This document shows positions 50,283 through 59,732 of a stretch of 64,000 nucleotides of DNA, piece after piece. A program made the position numbers and the translations under genes. This DNA is from Amycolatopsis granulosa. Lineage in GTDB: Bacteria; Actinomycetota; Actinomycetes; Mycobacteriales; Pseudonocardiaceae. The DNA lies in the NCBI RefSeq assembly GCF_011758745.1, contig NZ_JAANOV010000001.1, forward strand, positions 496,001-560,000, in the 5' to 3' direction. Each line of letters begins with the position of its first letter. Position 1 is the first letter of the stretch. Below the pieces are notes generated by a model. It ran no database searches, was not told the DNA's origin, and saw nothing but the letters and a program-made list of their open reading frames with translations.

Positions 50283-52465
50283 GCCTGCACGTCCTGGGCG
50301 TCCGGCACCACGGGCCCGGGTCGGCGCGGGCGGTGGCCGGCGCACTGGCCCGCCTGGACCCGCAGGTCGTGGTCATCGAGGGGCCGCCGGAACTGGACGC
50401 GGTCGCCCCGCTCGCCGCGGCGGCCGGGATGCGGCCCCCGGTCGCCGGCCTGGTGTATTCGACCGCCACACCCGCGCGGGCCGCGTTCTACCCGATGGCC
50501 CTGTTCTCCCCGGAGTGGGTGGCGTTGCGGTGGGCGCTCGAGCACGGGCGGGAGGTGCGGTTCGCCGACCTGCCGGCGAACGTCGCGCTCACGCTCGAGG
50601 ACGAGGACGATCCCGCTGCCGGGCCGCCGATCGACCCGATCGCGACGCTGGCCGGCGCTGCCGGGTACGACGATCCGGAGCGCTGGTGGGAGGACGCGGT
50701 CGAGCTGCGCCACCACGGGCTGGAGGTGTTCGGCGCGCTCCTGGACGCGATGCGCGCCCTGCGCGAAGGGCACGTGCCCGACCTGCGCACGCAGCGGCGC
50801 GAGGCGGCGATGCGGCGGGTGCTGCGCGCCACGCTGCGTGGCGGCGCAGGGTCCGTCGCAGTCGTCTGCGGCGCCTGGCACGCGCCGGCTCTCGTGCCGT
50901 CGGAGTTCCCGTCCCAGGCGGCCGACGCCCGGCTGCTCAAGGGCCTGCGCACGACGAAGGTCGCGGCGACGTGGGTGCCGTGGACCTCGTCGCGGCTGGC
51001 GCTGGCGAGCGGCTACGGCGCCGGGATCTCCTCCCCCGGCTGGTACCACCACCTGTTCACCACCGGCCGGGACGAGGCCGTGGGCCGCTGGCTGGTGCGG
51101 GTGGCGCACCTGCTGCGCCGCGAGCAGCACGACGTGTCCCCGGCCGCGGTCATCGAGGCGGTGCGCCTGGCCGACGCGCTGGCCGCCCTGCGCGAGCGCC
51201 CGCACCCGGGGCTGCCGGAAGTGCTGGAAGCCTGCCGCGCGGTCCTGTGCGGCGGGTCGGACGTCCCGATGCGGCTGGTCGCCCGCACGCTGCTGGTGGG
51301 CGACATCCTCGGCCGGGTTCCGGACGAGACACCCATGGTGCCGCTGGCCGCGGACCTCGCCGCGACGCGGAAACGGTTGCGGCTCAAGCAGAGCGCGGCC
51401 GAGCAGCAGCTGGACCTCGACCTGCGGACACCGTCCCACCTGGAGCGCAGCAAGCTGCTGCACCGGCTGCTGCTGCTCGGCGTGCCGTGGGGCGAGCCGG
51501 TGGGGACCAGCCGCACCAAGGGTACGTTCCGCGAGTCGTGGGTGCTGCAATGGCGGCCGGAGCTGGAGGTCGCGCTCATCGAGGCGAGCGGCCACGGCAC
51601 GACCATCGCCTCCGCGGCCACCGCGGTGGTCGCGCAGCGGACCGCCGAGGCCGGCATCGCGGAGCTGAGCACGCTGGTCGAGCAGACCCTGACGGCCGAC
51701 CTGCCCGCGGCACTGGCCGGGGTGCTCGCCGCCCTCGACGAGCGGGCGGCGCGCCAGCACGACATCACCCGGCTGATGGCCGCGGTCGAGCCGATGGCGC
51801 GGGTGCGCCGGTACGGCAACGTGCGGCGGGCGGACACCGAACTGGTGCAGCGGGTGGTGAGCGGCGTGGTCACCCGCATCGCGGTCGGCCTGCCGGCCGC
51901 CTGCGCCGGGCTGGACGAGGAGTCCGGCCGCGAGGTGCGGCAGCTGGTGGACGGGGTGCAGCGCGGCATCGGGCTGCTCGACCAGCCGGAGCTGCGGGAC
52001 GTCTGGTACGGGGCGCTGCGGACCGTCGCCGACCGGCGCGGCGTGCCGGGGCCGATCGCGGGGCGCGCGGTGCGGCTGTTGCTCGACGCCGGGCTGCTCG
52101 ACATCACCGACGCCGGTGGGCGCCTGTCCCGGCAGCTGTCCCCGGCCGCGGACGCCACGCAGGCGGCGGGGTGGCTGGAGGGTTTCCTGTCCGGCGAGGC
52201 GGCGTTGCTGGTGCACGAGCCGGAGCTGCTGGAGATCGTCGACACCTGGGCCGCCGGCGTCGGCGATGAGGTGTTCGACCACCTGCTTCCGTTGCTCCGC
52301 CGGACGTTCGCCGGGTTCTCCGCCGCCGAGCGGCGGGAGATCGGGTTGCGGGTGCGCCGCCTCGACCGCGGCGCGGCCGCGTCCGGGGTGCGCGCGCAGG
52401 ACGAGGCGCTGGACCACGAGCGGGCGGCACTGGTGGTGCCGCGGATCCTGGAGCTGCTGGGATGA
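50279..52465 (+). CDS. DUF5682 family protein of the five-gene system
   Basis: This 728-residue cytoplasmic protein starts with 'LHVLGVRHHGPGSARAVAGALARLDPQVVVIEGPPELD', the HHGPGS/EGPPE pattern of DUF5682. Its N-terminal 250 residues look like a Rossmann or TraB/ChaN-like fold, the 'VRHHGPGSA' and 'VVCGAWHAP' His motifs recalling haem or metal proteins of that group. The C-terminal two thirds are helical repeats. Function is not known. It is coupled by GTGA and ATGA overlaps to the ATPase and the VWA gene. Confidence 0.82.
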   Translation: MSLHVLGVRHHGPGSARAVAGALARLDPQVVVIEGPPELDAVAPLAAAAGMRPPVAGLVYSTATPARAAFYPMALFSPEWVALRWALEHGREVRFADLPANVALTLEDEDDPAAGPPIDPIATLAGAAGYDDPERWWEDAVELRHHGLEVFGALLDAMRALREGHVPDLRTQRREAAMRRVLRATLRGGAGSVAVVCGAWHAPALVPSEFPSQAADARLLKGLRTTKVAATWVPWTSSRLALASGYGAGISSPGWYHHLFTTGRDEAVGRWLVRVAHLLRREQHDVSPAAVIEAVRLADALAALRERPHPGLPEVLEACRAVLCGGSDVPMRLVARTLLVGDILGRVPDETPMVPLAADLAATRKRLRLKQSAAEQQLDLDLRTPSHLERSKLLHRLLLLGVPWGEPVGTSRTKGTFRESWVLQWRPELEVALIEASGHGTTIASAATAVVAQRTAEAGIAELSTLVEQTLTADLPAALAGVLAALDERAARQHDITRLMAAVEPMARVRRYGNVRRADTELVQRVVSGVVTRIAVGLPAACAGLDEESGREVRQLVDGVQRGIGLLDQPELRDVWYGALRTVADRRGVPGPIAGRAVRLLLDAGLLDITDAGGRLSRQLSPAADATQAAGWLEGFLSGEAALLVHEPELLEIVDTWAAGVGDEVFDHLLPLLRRTFAGFSAAERREIGLRVRRLDRGAAASGVRAQDEALDHERAALVVPRILELLG

Positions 52466-53622
52466 GCGAACGGCTGCGGCGCTGGCGGATGATCCTCGGC
52501 GGCCAGGACGCCGACGGCACCGGCACGGCACTGTCCGGTGTGGACGCCCGCCGGGACGCGGCGCTGGAGGCGTTGTACGGCAAGGAGTCCGACCGCCGCG
52601 GCGGCCTGGGTGCTTCGTCACCGCGGGTGGCGCGGTGGCTGGGCGACATCCGCGGCTACTTCCCCAGTTCGGTCGTGCAGGTCATGCAGCGTGACGCGAT
52701 CGACCGGCTGGGCCTGCGTGAGCTGCTGCTGGAGCCGGAGCTGCTGGAGTCCGTGCAGCCGGACGTGCACCTGGTGGGCACGCTGCTGTCGCTGAACCGG
52801 GCCATCCCGGAGCGGTCGCGGGAGACCGCGCGGGCGGTGGTCCGGAAGGTGGTGGACGAGCTGGAGAAACGCCTGGCGCAGCCGACGCGGCAGGCGGTGA
52901 GCGGCGCGCTGCACCGGGCCGGCCGCACGAACCGGCCGCGGCACGGCGACATCGACTGGAACCGCACGATCCTGGCGAACCTCAGGCACTACCAGCCCGA
53001 GCAGCGCACGGTCGTCCCGGAGCGGCTGGTGGGGTTCGGGCGGCGGCTGCCGAGCGTGAGCAGGCGGATCGTGCTGTGCCTGGACCAGAGCGGCTCCATG
53101 GCGGCGTCGGTCGTGTACGCGAGCGTGTTCGGCGCGGTGCTGGCGTCGATCCGGTCGCTGCGGACGCAGATCATCGCGTTCGACACCGCGGTGGCGGACC
53201 TGACCGAGGCGATGCCGGACCCGGTGGAGCTGCTGTTCGGGGTCCAGCTGGGTGGCGGCACCGACATCAACGCGGCGCTGGCGTACTGCCAGAGCCGGAT
53301 CGACGCGCCGCGGGAGACGGTGCTGGTGCTGATCAGCGACCTGTTCGAGGGCGGCGACGAGGCGGCGATGCGGCAGCGCGCGCAGGCGCTGCGGGCGGAC
53401 GGCGTGCAGGTGGTCTGCCTGCTCGCGCTGAGCGACGACGGCGCCCCCGCCTACGACCACGACAACGCCGCCGCGCTCGCCGCGCTCGGCATCCCGGCCT
53501 TCGCCTGCACGCCGGACCAGTTCCCGGACCTCCTCGCCGCGGCGATCCAGCAGCAGGACCTGGTGTCCTGGACGGCGGCGAACGACATTCCCACCGCGGC
53601 GCCGGCCGAGGGCGGGCAGTAG
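52462..53622 (+). CDS. VWA-domain protein of the five-gene system
   Basis: This 386-residue protein has an N-terminal helical region (1-195) and a C-terminal VWA domain with an intact MIDAS: DQSGS at 208-212, Thr in 'GGGTDINAAL' and Asp in 'VLISDLFEGGD'. No membrane segment is present, unlike the VWA protein at 2092, so this system is cytoplasmic. It is the last gene of the operon, and ends 63 bases before argG without an obvious terminator. Confidence 0.92.
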   Translation: MSERLRRWRMILGGQDADGTGTALSGVDARRDAALEALYGKESDRRGGLGASSPRVARWLGDIRGYFPSSVVQVMQRDAIDRLGLRELLLEPELLESVQPDVHLVGTLLSLNRAIPERSRETARAVVRKVVDELEKRLAQPTRQAVSGALHRAGRTNRPRHGDIDWNRTILANLRHYQPEQRTVVPERLVGFGRRLPSVSRRIVLCLDQSGSMAASVVYASVFGAVLASIRSLRTQIIAFDTAVADLTEAMPDPVELLFGVQLGGGTDINAALAYCQSRIDAPRETVLVLISDLFEGGDEAAMRQRAQALRADGVQVVCLLALSDDGAPAYDHDNAAALAALGIPAFACTPDQFPDLLAAAIQQQDLVSWTAANDIPTAAPAEGGQ

Positions 53623-55143
<1,521 letters not shown>

Positions 55144-55155
55144 CGGACGTCGCCG

Positions 55156-55186
55156 GGGGCGGCGGGGCGACCTGCCCCGCCGCCCC
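55156..55186. terminator. Bidirectional terminator between argG and the P450 gene
   Basis: A 13-bp perfect stem, GGGGCGGCGGGGC and its complement, has a GACCT loop and occupies most of the 48-base gap between the convergent stops. Confidence 0.8.
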
Positions 55187-55191
55187 GCCGG

Positions 55192-56409
55192 TCAGTTCCC
55201 CGGGCCGAGGTTGACCGGGATCGACAGCGGGCCGATCGTGAAGAACGACGGCGAGTAGGGGATGTCGTCCGGGTCGGCGGCCAGGCTCAGCTCCGGGAAC
55301 CGCCGGTAGAGCGCGGCCAGCGCCAGCCGGCTCTCCAGGCGCGCGAGCGGCGCACCGATGCAGTACCGCGGCCCGTGGCCGAACCCGAGGTTCGCGCCCT
55401 GCGGGCGCGTGATGTCGAACTCCCCCGCGGTGTCGCCGTAGACCTCCGGGTCGAGGCCGGCGGCCTGGTAGACCACGCCGACCGCGTTGCCCTTGGGGAT
55501 CTCCACGCCGGCGATGGTCACGTCCGTCAGGGTGAAGCGGAAGCTGGTCATCATCACCGAGTGCCGGTACCGGATCGTCTCCTCGACGACATCGGCCCAG
55601 CGGTCCTCGTTCTTGGCGAGGGCCAGCTGGCCGGGGTTCTGCGCGAGCGCGATGACGGCGTTGCCGAGGAGGTGGACGGTGGTCTCGTGGCCGGCGACCA
55701 GCATCAGCCACAGCACCCCGACCAGTTCGTCGGTGGTGAGCTTGTCGCCGGAGTCGCGGGCCTGCACCAGGCTGCTCGTCAGGTCGTCGGCGGGCTCGGC
55801 CTGCTTGCGCTCCACCAGCTCGCGCAGGTAGCCGGTGAGCGCGTTGTGGGTCGCGAATGCCTCCTCCGCCGGCGTGGTGTGCGCCAGTAGCGTCGCGGTC
55901 CAGTTCCGCAGCCGCTTGCGCTCCGGCCCGGGCACGCCGAACAGCTCGCAGATCACGGCCATCGGCAGCACCTCGGTGAACTCCGAAACCAGATCCACGC
56001 CGTCCCCGGCGGCGGCGACCCCGTCCAGCAGCTCGTCGACCAGCTGCTGGATCCGCGGTTCCAGCGCGAGCACCCGGGCAGGCGTGAACGCCTTGCCGAC
56101 CAGGCCCCGCAGCCGCCGGTGATCCGCGCCGTCCTTGGTGGACAGGTGATCACCCTGCACGATGCTGCGCAGCGGCCAGTCCTCCGGGATGGAGCCGTCG
56201 TGGAGGGCGGGCCAGTGCTTCGGCTCGCGCGCGAAGGTCTTGTTGTCCCCGGCCAGGACCTCCCGCACCGCCCGGGTGGTCAGCGCCAGGTAGGCGGGCA
56301 CGCCGCCGGGGAACTCCACCTCCACCACCGGCGCGATCTTCCGGAGACGGATGCACGTGTCGAGCGGCCTCTCGGCGGCGGCGGGAAAAGCGGGAAGACT
56401 GACGGTCAT
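55192..56409 (-). CDS. Cytochrome P450 (bacterial soluble type)
   Basis: This 405-residue P450 has the oxygen-binding helix 'LMLVAGHETTVHLL', ExxR in 'VEETIRYRHS' and the haem loop 'LGFGHGPRYCIGAPLARLESR' with the axial Cys near residue 352. It would need ferredoxin and reductase, not encoded nearby. The substrate is unknown; 'MMTSFRFTLTDVTIAGVEIPKGN' is the usual pre-meander part of CYP105/107-like enzymes. It is an isolated gene, not part of a visible biosynthetic cluster. The ATG at 56409 is the natural start. Confidence 0.93.
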   Translation of the reverse strand: MTVSLPAFPAAAERPLDTCIRLRKIAPVVEVEFPGGVPAYLALTTRAVREVLAGDNKTFAREPKHWPALHDGSIPEDWPLRSIVQGDHLSTKDGADHRRLRGLVGKAFTPARVLALEPRIQQLVDELLDGVAAAGDGVDLVSEFTEVLPMAVICELFGVPGPERKRLRNWTATLLAHTTPAEEAFATHNALTGYLRELVERKQAEPADDLTSSLVQARDSGDKLTTDELVGVLWLMLVAGHETTVHLLGNAVIALAQNPGQLALAKNEDRWADVVEETIRYRHSVMMTSFRFTLTDVTIAGVEIPKGNAVGVVYQAAGLDPEVYGDTAGEFDITRPQGANLGFGHGPRYCIGAPLARLESRLALAALYRRFPELSLAADPDDIPYSPSFFTIGPLSIPVNLGPGN

Positions 56410-56807
56410 GCGGTTGCGCCCCTTCGGCCCCGTGCGCCCGTCGTTGGGCGCGTAGTACGAGTAGTACCGCAGCCGGTGAGGCGCAACAAGATCATGGCCC
56501 GACCGGGCATTCCCCGTACCGGACCCGTACTTACCGGCGGCACAGCGGTCCTGCCTGCGGTTTCACCCGGTGCCCCGGCATTGGCAAGCACCGGGAACGG
56601 ACGGTGCGGACTCCTACGATGCCCACCACCATTCGCGCGGAATTCCCGGCGCCGGGCACCCGTTCGGCGGTTGACGGTTTCCGGAACCCCGCACGCCAAG
56701 CCCGGTCGCAGATCAATTCTCGTGATTCGACTGTGATTCGTTCGTGACCTTCCCTGCCGGTCCGAGCCGGTCGACTGGAGGGCCGTCGCGAACCACGGAA
56801 GACGCCC
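56410..56807. promoter_or_regulatory. Intergenic region with two sets of direct repeats
   Basis: This 398-base gap between divergent genes has no convincing gene. At 56452-56467 GTAGTAC occurs twice, nine bases apart, upstream of the P450. At 56722-56754 GTGATTCG(ACT/TTC) occurs twice and a weaker GTGACC copy follows, all at 11-base steps, 54 bases before the GH12-like gene. Confidence 0.55.
56722..56754 (+). promoter_or_regulatory. 11-bp direct repeats upstream of the GH12-like gene
   Basis: Three units of 11 bases begin GTGATTCG, GTGATTCG and GTGACC. Direct repeats at one-helical-turn spacing are bound by OmpR-type activators such as PhoP and by SARP regulators. Which one, if any, is unknown. 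Confidence 0.5.
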
Positions 56808-57602
56808 ATGACACGCACGATGCCGGCACTGCTGCTCGCCGCGGCCCTCGTCCTGTCCGGCACCACCGCCTGCCGGCAGGACGGCTCGTCGTCCGCGCCG
56901 CCGTCCCCGGCCGCCACGGCCTCGCCGGCGCCGGGCACCGCGGCCGCGCCCGGGCGGAGCTGCACCGACCCGGTGTTCACCACGAGCGATCCCGATGCGG
57001 GCTGGTCCGAGGGCGGCTACTACGTGCACAACAACATGTGGAACCAGGCCGAGGCCGGCCCGCAGACCCTGTCGGCGTGCTCGCACGGCAGCTGGTACGT
57101 CGACTCCACCCAGCCGGCCACGACATCGGTGAAGACCTACCCGAACGTCCACCAGGACATCAACGACCAGGACGGCGCCCCGCTGTCCACCTTCCCCGCC
57201 ATCCGCTCCACCTTCGCCGGCCGCGGCCCCGGCACCGGCATCTACGACGTGGCCTACGACCTGTGGCTGAACGGCGTCGGCGACGGGCCGGGCGTGACCG
57301 AGCTGATGGTCTGGACGGAGAACCACGGCCAGGTCCCGGACGGCAGCAAGGTCGCGGCCTACACCGCGGACGGCGTGACCTACGACGTCTGGCGGGACGA
57401 GGGCTACCTGGCCTTCGTCGCGCAGGACACGCACTACTCCGGCACGGTCGACCTCAAGGCGATGATCGACTGGGCGATCGGCGCGGGCCACGTCCCGCCG
57501 AACCCGACGGTGAACCAGATCGGGTACGGCATCGAGTTCTGCTCGACCGACGGCAAGGCCGCGCGCTTCACCGTCACGGACTTCTCGGTCGCGCTGAGCT
57601 GA
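56808..57602 (+). CDS. Secreted lipoprotein, glycoside hydrolase family 12-like
   Basis: This 264-residue protein has a signal with a lipobox-like 'LSGTTAC' (Cys near 18), then a Ser/Ala/Pro linker, then a jelly-roll domain. 'GYYVHNNMWNQAEAGPQTLSACSHGSWYVD', 'VAYDLWLNGVGDGPGVTELMVWTENHG' and 'QIGYGIEFCSTDGKAARFTVTDFSV' fit GH12 endoglucanase/xyloglucanase folds, with Glu residues in 'TELMVW' and 'GIEFC' as the likely catalytic pair. It would act on beta-glucans outside the cell. A cellulose-binding module is absent. Confidence 0.75.
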   Translation: MTRTMPALLLAAALVLSGTTACRQDGSSSAPPSPAATASPAPGTAAAPGRSCTDPVFTTSDPDAGWSEGGYYVHNNMWNQAEAGPQTLSACSHGSWYVDSTQPATTSVKTYPNVHQDINDQDGAPLSTFPAIRSTFAGRGPGTGIYDVAYDLWLNGVGDGPGVTELMVWTENHGQVPDGSKVAAYTADGVTYDVWRDEGYLAFVAQDTHYSGTVDLKAMIDWAIGAGHVPPNPTVNQIGYGIEFCSTDGKAARFTVTDFSVALS

Positions 57603-57605
57603 TCC

Positions 57606-57654
57606 GGCACCCCCATTGCCACGGCACCCCCATTGCCACGGCACCGCCATCACC
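57606..57654. repeat. Tandem 17-bp repeat after the GH12-like gene
   Basis: GGCACCCCCATTGCCAC occurs twice head to tail (57606-57622 and 57623-57639), with a degenerate third copy to 57654. It begins three bases after the GH12-like stop and precedes the acyl-CoA dehydrogenase gene by about 90 bases. Confidence 0.85.
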
Positions 57655-57747
57655 AGGACGCGTGGACTGATCACGGACGGGCATTTCCCGCCGGCCGGTA
57701 CCGGAGACGATGATGTCGGTGATGACGTCGCGCAGGAAGGACTTCCG

Positions 57748-58902
57748 ATGGACGGCCTGACCGAGGACGAGGCCGCCATCGCCGCGGTGGTCGCCGACTG
57801 GGTCGCCCGCGAGGTGCGGCCGGTGGTGCGCGATCTGGAGCACGCGAACGCCTATCCGGAACAGCTCGTCGAAGCGATGAAACAGATGGGCATCTTCGGT
57901 CTGGCGATCCCGGAGCCGTGGGGCGGGGCGGCGGTCTCGGCCCAGTGCTACGCGGTGGTGACCGAGGAGCTGGCGCGGGGATGGATGAGCCTGGCCGGCG
58001 CGATGGGCGGCCACACCGTGGTGGCGAAGCTGCTGCTCGCCCACGGCACCCGGGAGCAGCAGGACCGCTACCTGCCGCGGATGGCCACCGGCGAGTTGCG
58101 GGCCACCATGGCGCTGACCGAACCCGGTGGCGGGTCCGACCTGCAGGCGTTGCGCACGACCGCCCGGCGCGACGGCGACGAGTACGTGGTCACCGGGTCC
58201 AAGACCTGGATCACCAACGCCCGGCGCTCGGATCTGGTCGCCCTGCTGTGCAAGACCGACCCGCGAGCCGATCCGCCGCACCGCGGCATCAGCGTGCTCC
58301 TGGCCGAGAAGGGCCCGGGGTTCCACGTCTCGCGCGACCTGCCCAAGCTCGGCTACAAGGGTGTGGAGAGCTGCGAGCTGACCTTCGACGACCTGCGCGT
58401 GCCCGCTTCGGCGGTGCTGGGCGGTGTGGAGGGGCACGGATTCGCGCAGATGATGCGCGGGCTGGAGATCGGCCGCATCCAGGTCGCCGCCCGCGCGCTG
58501 GGTGTGGGCCGGGCCGCGCTGGAGGACTCGCTGCGCTACGCCCAGGAGCGCGAAACGTTCGGCAAGCCGATCTGGCAGCACCAGTCCATCGGCAACTACC
58601 TGGCCGACATGGCCACCAAGCTCGAAGCCGCCCGCCAGCTCGTGCACCACGCCGCCCGCCGCTACGACTCCGGTGAGCGGGCCGACCTGGAGTGCGGGAT
58701 GGCGAAGCTGTTCGCCTCCGAGACCGCGATGGAGATCGCGCTGAACGCCGTGCGGATCCACGGCGGCTACGGCTACTCCACCGAATTCGACGTGGAACGC
58801 TACTTCCGCGACGCGCCGCTGATGATCGTCGGTGAGGGCACCAACGAAATCCAGCGCACCGTCATCGCCCGCCAGCTCGTCCGCCGCCACCCGATCCGAT
58901 AG
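57748..58902 (+). CDS. Acyl-CoA dehydrogenase
   Basis: This 384-residue FAD enzyme has 'ATMALTEPGGGSDLQALRTTA', 'VTGSKTWITNARRSDLVALL', and the C-terminal 'RIHGGYGYSTEFDVERYFRDAPLMIVGEGTNEIQRTV', where the Glu of GEGT is the usual catalytic base. It oxidises an acyl-CoA to the 2,3-enoyl-CoA and passes electrons to ETF. AGGAAGG precedes the ATG. Nine bases separate it from the MaoC gene, making a three-gene operon for a short or branched dicarboxyl-CoA route; the exact acyl group is not clear. Confidence 0.92.
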   Translation: MDGLTEDEAAIAAVVADWVAREVRPVVRDLEHANAYPEQLVEAMKQMGIFGLAIPEPWGGAAVSAQCYAVVTEELARGWMSLAGAMGGHTVVAKLLLAHGTREQQDRYLPRMATGELRATMALTEPGGGSDLQALRTTARRDGDEYVVTGSKTWITNARRSDLVALLCKTDPRADPPHRGISVLLAEKGPGFHVSRDLPKLGYKGVESCELTFDDLRVPASAVLGGVEGHGFAQMMRGLEIGRIQVAARALGVGRAALEDSLRYAQERETFGKPIWQHQSIGNYLADMATKLEAARQLVHHAARRYDSGERADLECGMAKLFASETAMEIALNAVRIHGGYGYSTEFDVERYFRDAPLMIVGEGTNEIQRTVIARQLVRRHPIR

Positions 58903-58910
58903 GGACCCCG

Positions 58911-59732
58911 ATGCTCGCTCCCGACACCGTCGAACGCACCGAAGTCCTGGTACCCGGTCCGGCGCAGGCCCTCGGCGCGCTGCTGGACGTCCCGGTGCCC
59001 GACCTCGGCCGCGAGGGGCTGCCGCTGCTGTGGCACTGGCTCTACCTGCTGGACCGGCCCGCGCAGGCGGATCTGGGCCCGGACGGCCACCCGGTCCGCC
59101 ACTGCGTGCCGGCGCCGCCCGGTCCGGGACGGCGGCGCATGTGGGCGGGCGGGCGCGTCCGGACCGAGGGGGCGCTGCGGTGCGGTGCACCGGCGACGCG
59201 GCGCACCCGGGTGCTGTCCGTCCACGACAAGCAGGGCCGCTCGGGGCCGCTGACGTTCGTGGTGGTCGGGCAGCGGATCGAACAGGACGGCCGGCTCGTG
59301 GTCGAGGAGCAGCAGGACATCGTGTACCGCCCGGTCACCGCGGCGGCGTTGCCCGCCGGGGCGGGCTCGGAGGTGCTGCCGCCCGGACCGGGCGAGTGGG
59401 CGATCGAGGTGACCCCGACGCTGCTGTTCCGCTTCTCCGCACTGACCTACAACGCGCACCGGATCCACTACGACCGCGACTACGCGCGCCAGGTCGAGGG
59501 CTACCCCGGGCTGCTCACCCACGGGCCGCTGCAGGCGATCGCGATGGCCGAGGCGGCGCGCGCCACCGGGTGCGGCGGCGATCAGGTCTTCGAGTACCGG
59601 CTCGTCGCACCGCTGTTCGACCACCAGGGCCTGGTGGCCGGTGCGGTCGCGGGGCCGGCGGGGACCACCACGGCGGTGCGGGACGTGCACGGCCGCCGCA
59701 CCGCGACCGGAACCGTGCGGAGCGCGCGATGA
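58911..59732 (+). CDS. MaoC/HTD2-like hydratase (mesaconyl- or itaconyl-CoA hydratase type)
   Basis: This 273-residue double-hotdog protein has an N-terminal FAS1-like dehydratase half ('LPLLWHWLYLLDRPAQADLGPDGHP', 'RRMWAGGRV') and a C-terminal MaoC half with 'LFRFSALTYNAHRIHYDRDYA', carrying the catalytic Asn-His pair, and 'LLTHGPLQAI'. Such enzymes hydrate mesaconyl-C4-CoA or itaconyl-CoA. The pairing with a CitE-type lyase supports a hydration-then-cleavage route giving acetyl-CoA and pyruvate or glyoxylate. The stop overlaps the lyase start (ATGA). Confidence 0.85.
   Translation: MLAPDTVERTEVLVPGPAQALGALLDVPVPDLGREGLPLLWHWLYLLDRPAQADLGPDGHPVRHCVPAPPGPGRRRMWAGGRVRTEGALRCGAPATRRTRVLSVHDKQGRSGPLTFVVVGQRIEQDGRLVVEEQQDIVYRPVTAAALPAGAGSEVLPPGPGEWAIEVTPTLLFRFSALTYNAHRIHYDRDYARQVEGYPGLLTHGPLQAIAMAEAARATGCGGDQVFEYRLVAPLFDHQGLVAGAVAGPAGTTTAVRDVHGRRTATGTVRSAR

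Noticed and set aside
46529-53622. The AAA/VWA operon considered as a cobalt or magnesium chelatase
   Set aside because: Chelatase ATPase/VWA sets need a large CobN/ChlH subunit; DUF5682 does not resemble it, and no corrin or chlorin genes are near.
55192-57602. P450 region considered as a natural-product gene cluster
   Set aside because: No PKS, NRPS, terpene synthase or tailoring genes adjoin; neighbours are argG and a GH12-like lipoprotein.
57606-57654. Tandem repeat considered as a CRISPR array
   Set aside because: The 17-bp units have no spacers between them, only two intact copies, and no cas genes are near.
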